NCBI GenBank assembly: GCA_027604005.1
Contig: JADGJT010000213.1
Location: forward strand, 5,236 to 40,105
Source: Dinochytrium kinnereticum
Taxonomy: Eukaryota > Chytridiomycota > Chytridiomycetes > Chytridiales > Chytridiaceae
Reading direction: 5' to 3'
Length of the DNA stretch: 34,870 bases
Shown: positions 1-11,029 of the stretch, piece by piece
How positions within the stretch are numbered: the first letter of the stretch is position 1
Layout of the letters: every line of letters starts with the position of its first letter
Made by a program: the position numbers and the translations under genes
Notes under the pieces: generated by a model
What the model saw: the letters and a program-made list of their open reading frames with translations, nothing else
Databases searched by the model: none
What the model was told of the DNA's origin: nothing

Positions 1-1073
1 ACAAAACACCACCACCACCACAAAAAAAAAAAAAAAAAAAAAAGGCTCACAAGATATCCCTCCTCAATCACTGGAACTACCGTCACCGCCTCCATAAGAC
101 CCACTAGACGGCGTCGAGTTGCGCGTATGGCAACCGCTGATGAAGTGATGGGAAAACGGTACACGGATTCTATGTCAATGACAAAAGCACCGTAAAAAAT
201 AATAATGATGATATTAGGACATTTATTTTATTCATCTCATAATTTTACCTTCCAAACACCTAACTCTCCAAGGACAGGTCGACGCGTGCGACTCCTTTAA
301 CATGGTCAAATATCGAGCCAGCAGGCCCTTGGCTAACTCCAACCACACAATGAAACATATAGAAGAATCAGGATAGAGAGGGCGGCACGTCAGAAAAAAC
401 GAGATCAAAAGAGGGAAAGACCGCCAGCACTCCAAAAAAACAAACAAAAAAACAAACAAAAACAAACAAAAAACAAACCAAATTCGTTTTTCCTTACCTT
501 CCCCCCCCTCACTCCTCCAACCTCCAGGAAAAGTCATCACCAGTTTCCCCCCACATCCATCCCCACACTCCAACCGATCCATCCCACAATTCACCCACCC
601 ATGTCTCGCACAAACCACAGGTCCAACCTCATCCGGTTTCGCAAACCAAGTCGACTCGTAGAAAAAACGAACCCAACAATTGAAAAACACAAAACAAAAA
701 CAAAGACACCCATAACAAAAAAAAAGAGTCAGGAATAAAACGATCCCCCGCCCACAAACGAAAAAAAAAATGGGGGGGGGGGGGGGCAACTACTCATCTT
801 AAAACTCGCAAGCCTTTTACGAACCCTCCCATCCCCAATCCTAATCAACTCCTCATCCCCACCTCTGGAAACGCTCACGTCGAATGCGCTTAGGACCTTG
901 TTGAGCTTGCGCTTTGTGATGGGAGTGAAGAGCTTTGAGGGGGTGAAGGTGAAGGATGGAGGTTCGGTAGTCGTCGTGACGGGGATGAGTGCCGACGGGG
1001 TGTCGGGTGGTGGAGGGGCTGCATTAATGGTGGTGCTGTTGGATGGTTCTGATGGGGGTGGGTCCGAGAGCAT
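1..1073 (-). CDS. C3HC-type zinc-finger protein (NIPA/ZC3HC1/Rsm1-like), 3' end outside window
   Basis: Family role: ZC3HC1/NIPA in animals, Rsm1 in fission yeast and Pml39 in budding yeast act at the nuclear basket and in mRNA export. Seen: a Pro/Ser/Thr-rich first exon from ATG 1073 to about 800 ending in a KRLASF-like stretch. An exon at 654-498 reads STWFAKP, then VVCARHGWVNC, then a CGDGCGGKL zinc-binding segment. An exon at 332-about 251 carries SHASTCPWR, the His and Cys of the C3HC finger. A last visible exon, about 165-53, reads SVYRFPITSSA. The CARxGW and H-x3-C-PW pattern is diagnostic. The 498/332 and 251/165 junctions both join in phase 1. The exon 1 to exon 2 junction does not close in frame with the obvious donors; the intron there contains a run of 15 G. 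After about position 53 the message seems to enter another intron with a long T run (minus strand). Family is sure; exact exon 1 end is not. Confidence 0.82.
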
Positions 1074-1498
1074 GTTGCCAAAAAAAATTTTTAAGTCATC
1101 AAACAGTAGTGAAAATGCAAAGAAGAATGTGTTTTATTAAACCTTGGTTTTGGTTTGCTTTTTTTGGGGGGGGGGAGGAGGAGAGTGGCTGCGGTTGTCT
1201 TTAACAGCAAAAGGAAGGGTAGCAATAAGTAAAGTGATGGCCTTGACAAAAGCCCAGAGGTTGAAAATTAGAAGAAACCAAAAAAAAATAAAAAAAAAAT
1301 AAACAAAACAGACAAAAGAAAACGAAATAAAAGATAACGGAGACATATGCGCGAAAAAAGATGTGAGAAATCATAGAGCAAAGCGAGATAATGGCCACCA
1401 ATTAACCCATGGTTTTCACAGCCCCTTCGTTAAGCCAGATGGCTCGGCTGAGGGGTTGCTCCCAAGAGAAATAAAGCTAGAAAAAGGAAGCAAAAACT
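1074..1498. other. Intergenic: LETM1 3' end and promoter of the C3HC gene
   Basis: No supported gene. On the minus strand there is an AATAAA at 1139-1134, a plausible polyadenylation signal for LETM1, only about 60 bp before the C3HC start codon. A run of 10 G (1166-1175) and several A-rich tracts make short low-complexity open frames that look spurious. Confidence 0.5.
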
Positions 1499-4485
1499 TT
1501 ACGACGAAGGGGTCGCAGGCGGACTAGTCGTAGCATTCCCAGTGGTCGACGCCACAGCCTGTTGCTGCCCATCCTTAATAACAACCCCCGTCCCCACCTT
1601 CTCAGTCTCGGAAACCATCTCCAAAATCTCCTTCATGCTGACACTTCCATCCCCATCGGCATCCAGCCTTCGAACAATCTTTCTGATCCTCTCATTCCCA
1701 GGATGATCCCTGATGACCCTCAACGCATCCTCCAGATCCGCCAAGGTCAACCTCCCCTCCTCGTCGGGACGAATCAGGTTCAATCGAGACCCGATCTCGG
1801 TGTCGTACTTGAGAAGCTCCTTTTCAATCTTGGTGATCATCTTGTCCACGCGGGTGCTGACGGATTCGGTGGTTTTGGGGAGGGACTTGTGCGTCAAGGA
1901 TTTTAATTCGTCAATATCCTGGAATTCATCATCAACAAAAAAAAATATATAAATTTAGACTCGTGTTTTCGTCGGGAAAAATGAAGGGCTAACTGAATTT
2001 GTACCTCAATGTACTCCTTCCTCTCCTCCTTCAGATCCTCCAACAAAGCCTTCACATCCTGAAGGGCAGAATCGGAGGTCATGGTCTTCAAAGCGTCACC
2101 AAGCTGTTTCAGCTCAACCTCCGATAAATGCTCCTCAGCTTCCTCAACTTCAGCCGTTGTAGTGGCTTCCTCCTTCTTGGATTCAGCAGTGGGGGCAGCC
2201 TGGGTGGCGGCCACGGCTGGCTTTTCAGTGGGAGGTTTCTTGACCTCAGCGTGTTCCTAGAGGAAAGCTCAGGGTGAGTTTGCGGCATTTACTTTTTTGG
2301 GAGAGGACAGGAAGGAGGATGGGGACATGGTGAAAGTAGAGGCAAAAAAGGTGCGGAAGTGGCTCACAGCTTCTTGTTCTAATTCGTCGGCGATAAGCTC
2401 TTCTTGCTGTTGAAGAACGTTAAGCTTCTGCTGATAGGTAGCGACACCGGCCGTTTCAGAAACTTGGAGCTGCGCTTCGTTGACCTGGGAAAAAGAAGAG
2501 AGAAAAAAAATCAGACGGAAGAAAGAGGCAAAGGTAATAGGACAGCATAAACTATAAGACCTAAACAAAAGATTTCTAAAAAACAAAAACAAAAACAAAA
2601 ACAAACTGAAAGCCTCAACAGACCACTTGATCAGGCAAAGAAGATAATGTGGCCTGCAAAGCCTCCATAGACCCCTTCAAAGCCTCATCCTGACTACTCG
2701 GAATCTTCTCCGAAATAATAAACGCTCTCGACAAAATCAACAGCGTCGTCGGCACCTTATGCACAAGATGCAACTCCAACCACTGCGTCAGCTCACTCCT
2801 CAACCTCGCCGGCGAAACCCCAATCGTCCTGATCCCACGGCTCTGACAAATCTGTTGAAGCTCCTGAAGCGTTAAGCTGTCCACTCCCTCCTTTTGGATC
2901 AGAAGGTCGTCAGCTTTAAGGTACTTTAGGCGGTTGTCGATTTGGTGGCGGAGGAAGGCGTCGGTGCCAAAGGCGTTGATGTTCATGTAGCGAGCCATGG
3001 AGACGAGTTGGGGGCGGGAGAGGGAGTTGAGGGTGAGCTCGTTTTCGAATTTTTTGGCGACCCGGAGGGTTTCTTCAGTCGGGGCTTGGAGGCCGGAAGC
3101 TCGGTACTGGATATTATTTTTTGTTATCAATGGAATGGATATTAATAGAGATAAGAGGGAAAGACATTTTCTTCTATGCCTAACCTTTCTAAAAAACTCG
3201 GTGAACTCTTTAGCGGCAGCTGCTCGACTAGTGCCAGTGACGGCGATATCCTCCACAGTGTCTTGCAAGAACCTTGCCATCTCTAACCGAACCTTCAAAA
3301 GCTTCTTCTTCTTTTCCTCCTAAAAACGGGAAAAAGGAAGAGAGACAGCAAATAAAAAAACCAAACAAACGGCGTCATGTTAATATAACGCCTCCCTTAA
3401 ATCACCAGGACGCAAGAAATAAAAAAAAGCCTAACCTCTTGGAACTTGCTCTCAAAAGTTGACGGTAGCATATTTGGGAACAAATACAACAAGAACGGCA
3501 AGAGCAACTCCAAGAACGGAATCGCCACAATCACCACAAATGGAATCAAACGGAATATATCAGCAGCCGTTCTCCTCAATTGCCGGTTTTCTCTTCTTGT
3601 CAATGTGTGTCCGTTGAGCAGTTTCTTAATCAGTCGCCATGAGATCGACACTTCGGCCCCAAGAAGCTTGGTACCGTGCCAGTAGTGACGGGCTTCTTCC
3701 TTGATTCTAACAAGAAGGGACTTTTTGGGCTCGGGAGTTTCGACTGCGGATGCGGCGGGGGTGGTGGGGACGGAGGTGGAGGTGGTGATCGGGGTTGTAG
3801 CTGCCTCCGTTGACGGGGCAGCGACTTGAGCTGCCTCAGCAGTTTTGGTCGCATCAGCCGTTCCACTCGGCCCCACAGGTGTCGAAGTCGCGGAATCAGG
3901 CTTTTCATTAGCAGCAGGCGGCTGAGCAGATTCAGTGGCGGCAGAAGCCTCGGCTTGCGCAGTATCTAGCTGTAACTGTTGTTGCTGCTGTTGCTCAACC
4001 TCTTCCTTCAGGTCTCTAATCACCTTCTCAACAGGACTCTCAGGCTTGATCTGAGATGCAGGGATACCGGCCGCCTGTGCAGCCGCAGCCGCAGCTGCAG
4101 GAGTAGGATTGGTGACAGGGTCGACGGGCGGTGAGAGGATCGTGGCGGAGCTCATAAACGTCCTGGATGAGAACGCTCCTCTTGCAGAAACGCGGCACGA
4201 TGAAGAGGCGTCGTGAATTCGCAGCGAGGCTACCGATCCCCTAGCGTCGATTGGGATCAAAGCCTCAGATAACGCCCATCGTGAACACCCACTCGCAAGA
4301 CCCCACCTGGAGTCAACCGCTCCCCGTTGCCCCATCCTCACGGCCAACCCTCTGGCAACCAACGGCGCCATCCAACCCCTCGACGCAGCCGTCGACCTCC
4401 GCGATGACGCCGAGAATGAGGACGACGCGGCAGCCGCCGAGCGGTGCATGACGGCGGCAGCGATTGTCGGCTTCAATGGCAACAT
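1499..4485 (-). CDS. LETM1: LETM1 mitochondrial inner-membrane protein with EF-hand
   Basis: Mitochondrial inner-membrane protein of the LETM1/Mdm38 family, needed for K+/H+ exchange and mitochondrial volume, and linked to Ca2+/H+ exchange in animals. Exons: 4485-3436, 3319-3185, 3106-2624, 2484-2368, 2256-2005, 1918-1499. All junctions are phase 0 and give 818 aa. Residues 1-120 are rich in Ala, Ser and Arg with few acids, as in a mitochondrial presequence. A Gln/Ala/Thr-rich linker follows. The LETM core starts near residue 265 (RHYWHGTKLL). One membrane helix lies near 315-335 (FVVIVAIPFLELLLPFLLYL), followed by the ribosome-binding-like LETM domain (LSRPQLVSMARYMN). A coiled coil and an acidic segment follow. 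A complete EF-hand loop sits at about residues 765-776 (DADGDGSVSMKE). The full EF-hand resembles animal LETM1 more than yeast Mdm38. Family assignment is firm; the gene is intact. Confidence 0.95.
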
Positions 4486-4883
4486 CTTTTGGGGAGGTTT
4501 TTGGCAATTTGAGCCTCAATGCCTTTGGCGGGCGTGCGACCCCCCTGACTGGATATTCTGAGGCAGAGAGGGGACACGCCAGGGCAGCCGTATGCAGCAA
4601 GGGAGTTTGCGTTATTTTCAATTGACACGTCAAAAGGATAACGACGACGTGACTTGACGACGCGTTCAACGCGCGTTCTGCTGGCGACGCGAATGCTTTA
4701 TTGCTCAAGCACCACTCCGTCGCTCTCAGACGGTGATCACGCGGTCCCATCTGCACCCGCACCATCCTGCCAATCAGCATCGTCCTTATCTGCTCCAGCA
4801 CCGTCTTCCTCATCCAGATGTGCAGACCAGCCCCCACACCGCCATTCCATTCTTCCCCATCCCATCCATGCCCCCACAGATAC
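4486..4883. other. Intergenic: LETM1 promoter and SWIM-RING A 3' region
   Basis: 398 bp with no supported gene. Open frames on both strands are low-complexity or are out-of-frame continuations of the neighbouring exons. It must hold the LETM1 promoter; a CG-rich patch at about 4640-4690 is the only visible feature. Confidence 0.45.
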
Positions 4884-6032
4884 TCAACTAAATAATTCAT
4901 CCAGATATTCCCCGTCATCAGCATCCACATGCCACCCAGCGGCTCCCAACCTCCAATCCCGTGGGTAATCAACAGCAACTTCCCCATCCGAGTCATAATC
5001 TTGCCCCTCATTATAGATGTAATTCGCCTCCCACCACTCATTATAGGCATAATTCACCTCCCACAACTCACTCCGCTCTTCGTCACCATATAATATCTCA
5101 TCAAGAGAATCAGACATCCCAAACTCCGCATGATACATCCCTTCATAATTATTAAGCTCGTGACGCCCTTCCACCCGCTCATCAAAGTTACGCTCCGTCA
5201 CGGCTCGACAGTAAACACACGTGCCGTCTTTCCCGTCATCCAAACATCTCCTTATCCACTCATGGTAGCATTGGGAGTGAAGGGCCTTTCCACACCCTGT
5301 GTCGCAATACTTTAGCGAAGCCTCCTGACCAGACAGCAAATCAAAACAGATTGGGCACGTATCGTGGTTAACGATGCGGCGGCGTCGGACGTGGCCAGGG
5401 GGAATGAGATGAGGCGGTCGGAGGTCTTCGGTATCGATTGTGGGGCATTTGGAGAATATCTCTTTGAGCTCCTCTTCCGTGTGGTGGGTGGCGAGGATTG
5501 GCATGAGGTTTGTAATGTCCATACCCAGGACTTTGATCTTGGCAAAGACCTTTGGGAAGGAGGTCTTTTAATCGATAAACCCAATGCAAAGGGTTGACCT
5601 ACAATATGCTCGCATGGAATGGCTAACGATGGAAACTCGCTGCAGTCACAAGAAACTCTCTGCCCCATCTCTACAACAAACGTGCACTTATTCTTGTTCA
5701 GTCGCAAGACAGTCAAGAACAAAAACGTATACAACGAACCTCTTCCCTTGCAGAGTAAACCTCTATAACCTGCCGAAGTTTGGTAATGACTCTTCTCTGA
5801 AGGTACAATTCTTCATCAAGAGCTTTCTCAATGTAATTCTTCGCTTCTTCCTTAACAATAATGAATACCACCACCAATTGCCATTTCCACTCACCCCTGG
5901 TGACGTGACTCGTGAAGCTTTCCGTCGCAGAACTTTGGTTATCGATGTCATTTCCATCTGAATCGGAACCTCCCCATGATTGCAAGGTGATGAAACTCGT
6001 TGAGAGTGGAACAATGACGGTTTGGTTGCCAT
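4884..6032 (-). CDS. SWIM + RING zinc-finger protein, copy A (probable E3 ubiquitin ligase)
   Basis: Exons 6032-5895, 5850-5740, 5692-5603 and 5564-4884, all phase 0, 339 aa. An in-frame stop lies just upstream of ATG 6032, supporting that start. The SWIM finger is in exon 3: C98-x-C100 ... C110-x-H112 (SCDCSEF...PCEHI). A RING follows at about residues 183-232 (TCPICF, then CDTGCGKALHSQC, then CVYCR). This order matches ZSWIM2/MEX-type ligases, in which RING recruits an E2 and SWIM contacts protein or DNA. The C-terminal 100 residues are acidic and Tyr/Glu-rich, with repeated YNEWWEANY-like turns, and are absent from copy B. All three introns end in AAG rather than CAG or TAG. The frame matches copy B across each junction, so the model is well supported. 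Substrate unknown. Confidence 0.85.
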
Positions 6033-6560
6033 GCTATGATGCTACTCCCTCTGCTCACAGCAGGAGCACAAATAGATTGAATTACAGCAGTGATGCCTGG
6101 GATGTGTCTGTGTCAACACCGTCTGGCCTCGTCAGAGGCACTCAGTTGCTGGAAAGGTGTAGCGACGATGCTTGATGTGGCTGAATTGCAGAGCCACCCG
6201 ACAATTCCTTCATTCAAACCTTTTTGATTCTCCATCCCAACACATTTTGTTTTGCAAAAAGCTAAAGCGTATCTATTGCATGCTTTTGGAACAAAAATAG
6301 ATAGGACGTTTGATGCTATATCTCACAGCAATGCAACTTCGGAGGTGCTATATATCACAGCAATGCAACTACGGAGGCCGAAATCTTCCATTTCAAAGAG
6401 AGGCCTAGAAAAAGCGTATGTTCAAGAACAATAACGAAAACAAAAACATTAGAAGGAAAAAATTCAAAAACAACAACAAAAAAAGCAGCCTCCACCTCAG
6501 TCATCTTCATCCTCATCCTGATATTCGTCGTGATCATGCCTACGACGAATAGTATCCATA
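6033..6560. other. Intergenic between the two SWIM-RING paralogs
   Basis: 528 bp without a supported gene. It holds the copy B 3' region and copy A promoter, and a two-copy direct tandem repeat at 6314-6377 (listed separately). Confidence 0.5.
6314..6377. repeat. Two-copy 32-bp tandem duplication
   Basis: Two adjacent 32-bp units, 6314-6345 and 6346-6377, both with the core CACAGCAATGCAACT and ending CGGAGG. They differ at only two positions. No coding function is apparent; the repeat lies in the intergenic space between the SWIM-RING paralogs. Confidence 0.9.
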
Positions 6561-7629
6561 CTAATCTTTATCGTGGTTATAACCAAAGCTTCGGCGCCGT
6601 CTACCTCGGAATCCCGAAAATCCATAACTTGAGTCATCCCTCTCTTCAGGCAACCCTGCCACCGATCCGAGGTTAAGGTATCCTTCATTAACGGCTGCCA
6701 CAGCCCTCCTCTTCCCCTTGGCCTTTGTCCGACTCCCCGTCCCACTCCCCTCCTCAACCCAATCCGCCCGACAATAAACACACGTGAACGGCAGCCCCTT
6801 CTTCATACAGTTCTTCTTCCACTCATCAATGCACTCAAAATGCAACGGGTTTCCACACCCCTTTGCGCAATAAACAAGTCGATTGGCAGCCTTGGATGAG
6901 GCATCCTCCTCTCCCGTAAAATCCTCGTAGCAGATAGGACAGCTGTCATTTGCGGTGGGTTTTCGGCGTGGAACGTGACCAGGTAGGCGCGCCTCGCCTG
7001 ATTCAGGGTCTTTGGCCGACTCGCTTGGAGTGCATTGGCCTGTAACCACTGCAAAGGCGTCCTGCACTCGCTTTGATGCGACGGCGGTGGGATCTGGGAC
7101 GGCGTTTGAAAAGATGTGGATGAGCTCGTGGTCTAGATGCTTTCGCGCCCAGACAAGTTCGGAGGTTTGGTTGATACGTAGGACTTTAAGCTTAACGAAT
7201 AGCTAGAGATGATAGTGGTTTTTGTAAATACATTAAAAAAAAATGAGAGGTCAACCTACAATATGCTTGCACAAATTACCGTTTGCAAAGTCTGGGCAAG
7301 TGCATGAGGGTCGCTGACTAACTAGAACTATGTAAACCTGGTTTTGTAATGGTCAGTTTTTGTCAGATAAAGCAAATAGGTATACTTACATTGCCAGTTG
7401 ACCCCAAAACGCTAAAGGCCTCACACGTTTCATTTCGTTTTTCCCTTTGTACCAAGAACATTCGTTGTGAAAGTGCACGGGAGATGCGACTGCTGACGTC
7501 TTGGGTAAGTGCGTATTGCCGACGCTTTGGCGGCTGCTAGATATTATAGGGCATAAGAAAGTCAGTTATTACTTTTGGCGGTTGTAGTATAGAAAATAAA
7601 GAAGTAGGGTTATGGACTGAGGGATGCAT
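6561..7629 (-). CDS. SWIM + RING zinc-finger protein, copy B (probable E3 ubiquitin ligase)
   Basis: Exons 7629-7573, 7536-7390, 7337-7260 and 7202-6561, all phase 0, 307 aa. Residues 38-94 form the SWIM region: a helix (RISRALSQRMFLVQRE), a beta-rich stretch, then C80-x-C82 ... C91-x-H93 (SCTCPDF...LCKHI). The RING is at about 182-238 (SCPICYEDF, CAKGCGNPLHFEC, CVYCRADW). The segment between the fingers (LFVKLKVLRI) aligns with copy A (VFAKIKVLGM). The HI/intron boundary (GTAGGT donor) and the GHVxRR segment before the RING are also shared, so A and B are tandem duplicates. The C-terminus is short and Arg/Gly-rich. The start is only 48 bp after the stop of the upstream zinc-knuckle gene on the same strand. 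A later start would lose exon 1, which carries no recognised domain. Confidence 0.83.
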
Positions 7630-7677
7630 GTATTGATCCCGTCCCAGAATGGGTGCTTGGATGGAATGAGTGGCAGA

Positions 7678-8817
7678 TTAGGAGGGTGGTCTTCTCACAG
7701 GTTGAGCCTCAGATGCCTTCCTCTTACTTGCTCTCGTGGTAACAGGTGCCGTTGTTGTCCGAGAGAGTGAGGCATGAGAAGCCGCGACGGGCTGACCAGA
7801 TCCTACACCACCTGAAGGTATTCTCCCCACCATCAAAGGTGTGGGGCTGACAGCAGCAGGCGTCTTCTGTATACTTGGAATGACGGCAGTTGTTGGAGTT
7901 ACTGCCAACACAGCACCTTGCTGCCCACCGGACGGAAGTGGTGTAGGAGCCGACACCGCCGCTCCCTGCGAGATCTGCACATAAGAATCAGGAAATCCCG
8001 GCTGAGCGTTATTCCGAACCAGAACGAATCCGGCTGGAGTCTTCATGTAGATTGGGATGTCGTCGACTTTTGGCATTCGGAAACTATGTGGGATGGTTGT
8101 TGGTGTGGCTGACGCTGAGGCAGATGGAGGTGTGCGATTTGGAGCGCGGGTGCCTGATGGGGCGGAGGTCGTGGATTGCGGTGGATTGGGTCGCAGTGCT
8201 GACAACGGAGTGATTACCGCCCTTGACTTGAGTCCAGAAGGGCTGGCATCTGTAGCAGCGGTTGATGGGGCCGGTCGAGCAACCGCTGACGGCGGCGATG
8301 CATTTATGAATGATCTCGACTCTGATGCTCCTGGAATCGGTAGGGAAGCCTGTTGAGCAGCAGGCGATGGTGCAGGTGTGAATGGCGAGGCTGGTCTGGG
8401 CCTTGGCGATGAAGTGATGAGAGGCCACTTCCCTGATCCAGAGGGATCGACAGTTGGGGCAGTCAGCGATTGGGACGATAGGCCAGCTGGTGCTGGCTGT
8501 GACGATGGAGGGGTGAAGGTATTCGATGCAGATGAATGTGAAGCCGAAATCGAGGGCATTAACGCAACATGTGGTGAGCCACCGCTGGGGGTGGCTGGTG
8601 CTGGAGCTGGAGCAAACTGTGGAGGTCGATTGATGATACTGCTCGATTCAGCAGCAACAACACCCACCATTGCGGCCATTACAGCAGCGGATGCGGTGAC
8701 TGAAGCGACTATGGCAGCCGCAGCACCGATCATCTCATCGCTTTCAGGATTTGAGCAGTGATGGCCCTTCTTGGGCTCCCCGCACCTTCTGCATGTGTAG
8801 ACCTTTCGACTCGACAT
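7678..8817 (-). CDS. Zinc-knuckle protein with long Ser/Pro/Ala/Thr-rich tail
   Basis: Single exon, 379 aa. The N-terminus carries a compact knuckle, C9-x2-C12-x6-H19-x-C21 (YTCRRCGEPKKGHHC), a type seen in many fungal and protist DNA- or RNA-binding proteins. An Ala/Val/Met-rich stretch at about 30-58 could be a helix or weak membrane segment. The rest is low-complexity Ser/Pro/Thr/Ala, except for an ordered patch near residues 250-285 (DDIPIYMKTPAGFVLVR). The start codon is 27 bp from the divergent Dia2-like start, so the two genes must share a promoter. Specific function not recognised; a nuclear nucleic-acid-binding role is inference from the knuckle alone. Confidence 0.75.
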   Translation of the reverse strand: MSSRKVYTCRRCGEPKKGHHCSNPESDEMIGAAAAIVASVTASAAVMAAMVGVVAAESSSIINRPPQFAPAPAPATPSGGSPHVALMPSISASHSSASNTFTPPSSQPAPAGLSSQSLTAPTVDPSGSGKWPLITSSPRPRPASPFTPAPSPAAQQASLPIPGASESRSFINASPPSAVARPAPSTAATDASPSGLKSRAVITPLSALRPNPPQSTTSAPSGTRAPNRTPPSASASATPTTIPHSFRMPKVDDIPIYMKTPAGFVLVRNNAQPGFPDSYVQISQGAAVSAPTPLPSGGQQGAVLAVTPTTAVIPSIQKTPAAVSPTPLMVGRIPSGGVGSGQPVAASHASLSRTTTAPVTTRASKRKASEAQPVRRPPS

Positions 8818-8844
8818 TTCTTGTTTTTTTTGCTGTCCGAAAGC
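8818..8844. promoter_or_regulatory. 27-bp head-to-head spacer (shared promoter region)
   Basis: Only 27 bp, mostly T on the plus strand, separate the divergent ATGs at 8817 (minus) and 8845 (plus). Core promoter or 5' UTR elements must lie inside the opposite gene. An alternative Dia2 start at Met 8905 would widen the gap but would remove part of the first TPR helix. Confidence 0.55.
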
Positions 8845-11029
8845 ATGTCACAGACGCAGTCCGAGGGCAGGGGAGATAGGTTCCAGAGGGCTGCCGTCGT
8901 CTCGATGCAGCAGGGCAGCGTGGCTACCGCACTTTCCCTGATAGAAAAGGTCTGAGATTCCCGTTTCTGTGCCCCTTCCCCGTACGATGCTCGGTGGTGT
9001 TCTTGTCGACGCTTCTGTACTCCAGGGTTTGCTCCAGGCTTACAATGGCTTAGGCGATCAAGGCAGAGCCAAAGAACATCTACTATTACGAGTTCAGAGC
9101 CACCATCTACATGACGCTTGAAAAAATGGATGATGCCTTCATCAATGCCGAGATCATGATTAAGTTGGACCCAAAGGGCGCGAAGGTTGGCCAGCCTTTA
9201 TCGTCCACTAAAACCATCGCTAACCACCTTAAAGGGATATCTTTTGGCTGGAAAACTTCTGAGAATTCAAGGACTGCTGCACGAGGCCTTGCAGGTCTAC
9301 TTTCTGGGAACATCAAAAGTTTCGAAATATGATCCTGGATATGCAGTGCGTTTTTTTTGCTTCATTCGTGTGTTTTTTCTTCTTTTTCTTCTTTCCTCGT
9401 GCTTTATTCACGCGGTCTTTGCTTCTTATCGTCGATTCGTTACATTTAATACGTTCCCTGTTGCAGAAACTCAAGCTGTATAATGAAGAATTAAAGAAGC
9501 ATTTGGGCGTAGAGGATAAGGAGAATAAGACAGAGGAAGAAAAGGGAAAGGAATCCATCAAGGCAACATCTCTCAGAAAAAAGCTTAGGGCCTCGACAGA
9601 TGTATCGAGCATCAAAAAAGAATTGCATCAGGAAGACCGTAATGTTGGTGAATCTGGCGCTGGCAACAAAATTGACACTCCATCCGTTGCCGCCAAGCCA
9701 ATCGATGATACGAGGTCCCTACTCGACCTACCCGCTGAAGTGCTCATTGAGGTCTGCAAGCTTCTTAATACTAAGAAATTATGCCGCCTCCTCGCTGTCA
9801 ACTCCAAACTCAAGCGTTTTCTCACAACCCATCCAAGCTTATGGGCCGACCTCGAGTTCTGCCCGTCAGGTTCCTCATCCCCCAAAGCCCTGACTCCCGC
9901 AAGCGTCGTCAACCTTATAAGACATGGTAACTCCAAGATCAAGAAACTTATTCTTGGGCATTGGCCAGGAGCGACTCCTGGTGTGTTGAAGGTCTTGAGA
10001 AAATACCGTCCGAATCTGACGCGGTTCGAGCTTTGCGGCACGCGGAACATCCCTTGTTACATGCTTGCCGCCGATGTGTGCACTATGGGTTCCCGACTTT
10101 CAGTGCTGAACTTGGATTGGACTGACATGGGTGACCGTCAAGTGAGCGATATCTTGGAGCATTGCCGAGACCTTCTGGAGCTCTCCTTGCGACACTGTAA
10201 CCTCACACAGAGCGCTTTCAGAGTGCCCGAAGGAACATCGCTTAAACTCAAAAAGCTCTTTATCAATGGATGCTCTGGAATCAGCGCCTCCGCCGTTGGT
10301 GCCATCGCTAAAGTCATGCCAGATCTGGAAGATTTGGATTTGACTGAATGTTCTCGTGTGAACGCAAATGTGTTCCAGCATCTTGGACATCTTAGAAGCT
10401 TGCAGTCTATCAGCCTCACAAAAACCGCCATCGTGGAAAATTCAGCCACAGAACTCATTGAACAACTCAACTACTTCGCTGCCTCCCTACCCGAAATTAG
10501 ATCCAATCTGCGCTCTTTTCGCCTTTCGTCGTGTCCCGCACTTAACGATGCTGCATTATCTATCCTCGCTCGATCCTGCCCCTTTTTGACCGTGCTCGAC
10601 ATTTCTACGTCCGCCAATGTTTCCGGTGACGGGGTCGATGCCCTTGGAATGGCATGTCCTAGGCTCCAAAAACTGAATCTGGCAAATTGCTTCCGCGTTT
10701 CAGGAGATAGTGTGTTCATGCTCATTCGTGCATGTCGGTCACTGGAGGCCCTAGATGTCAGCCAGACGCGTGTGGATGATACATTTTTGCGAGACCTTGC
10801 GAATGCAGATTCGTCTGGGGAAAACATCAGGGAGCTGCATTTGAGGGCTTGCTCGAGGATCACTGGGTCTGGGGTTGTGTCGTTTGTGAGAAGGGTTGGG
10901 AGGGGGATTTTCCCTTTGTTGAGGCTTCTGTCTTTGGATCGGAATGCGCAGATTTCGAATGAGCATATGGATCTAGTTAGGGCTGCTGCGTCGTCCTCGT
11001 TGACAACATCTTGCCGGTTGGCAGAGTAG
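8845..11029 (+). CDS. TPR + F-box + LRR protein (Dia2/Pof3-like SCF substrate adaptor)
   Basis: Exons 8845-8949, 9054-9185, 9235-9345 and 9467-11029, phase 0 throughout, 636 aa. Residues 1-116 form a TPR block (SLIEK-AIKAEPKNIYYYEFRAT; FINAEIMIKLDPKGAKGYLL). A charged Lys/Glu linker follows, then an F-box at about 201-245 (SLLDLPAEVLIEVCKLL). Leucine-rich repeats run from about 270 to the end (LEDLDLTECSRVN; LTVLDISTSANVSGDGV; LQKLNLANCFRVSGD). TPR-F-box-LRR is the distinctive order of budding yeast Dia2 and fission yeast Pof3. Known role of that family: an SCF ubiquitin ligase adaptor at replication forks, acting in Mcm7 ubiquitylation, CMG helicase removal and genome stability. The F-box would bind Skp1, the TPR the replisome, and the LRR substrates. 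Intron 2 ends in AAG. No truncation seen. Confidence 0.9.

Noticed and set aside
4313..5050. 245-aa open frame on the minus strand
   Set aside because: It overlaps the LETM1 first exon and the SWIM-RING A tail in another frame, is Met/Trp/Gly-rich and has no family features.
8057..8761. Plus-strand open frames opposite the zinc-knuckle gene
   Set aside because: Gly/Ala/Asp-rich antisense shadows of the Ser/Pro/Ala-rich coding sequence.
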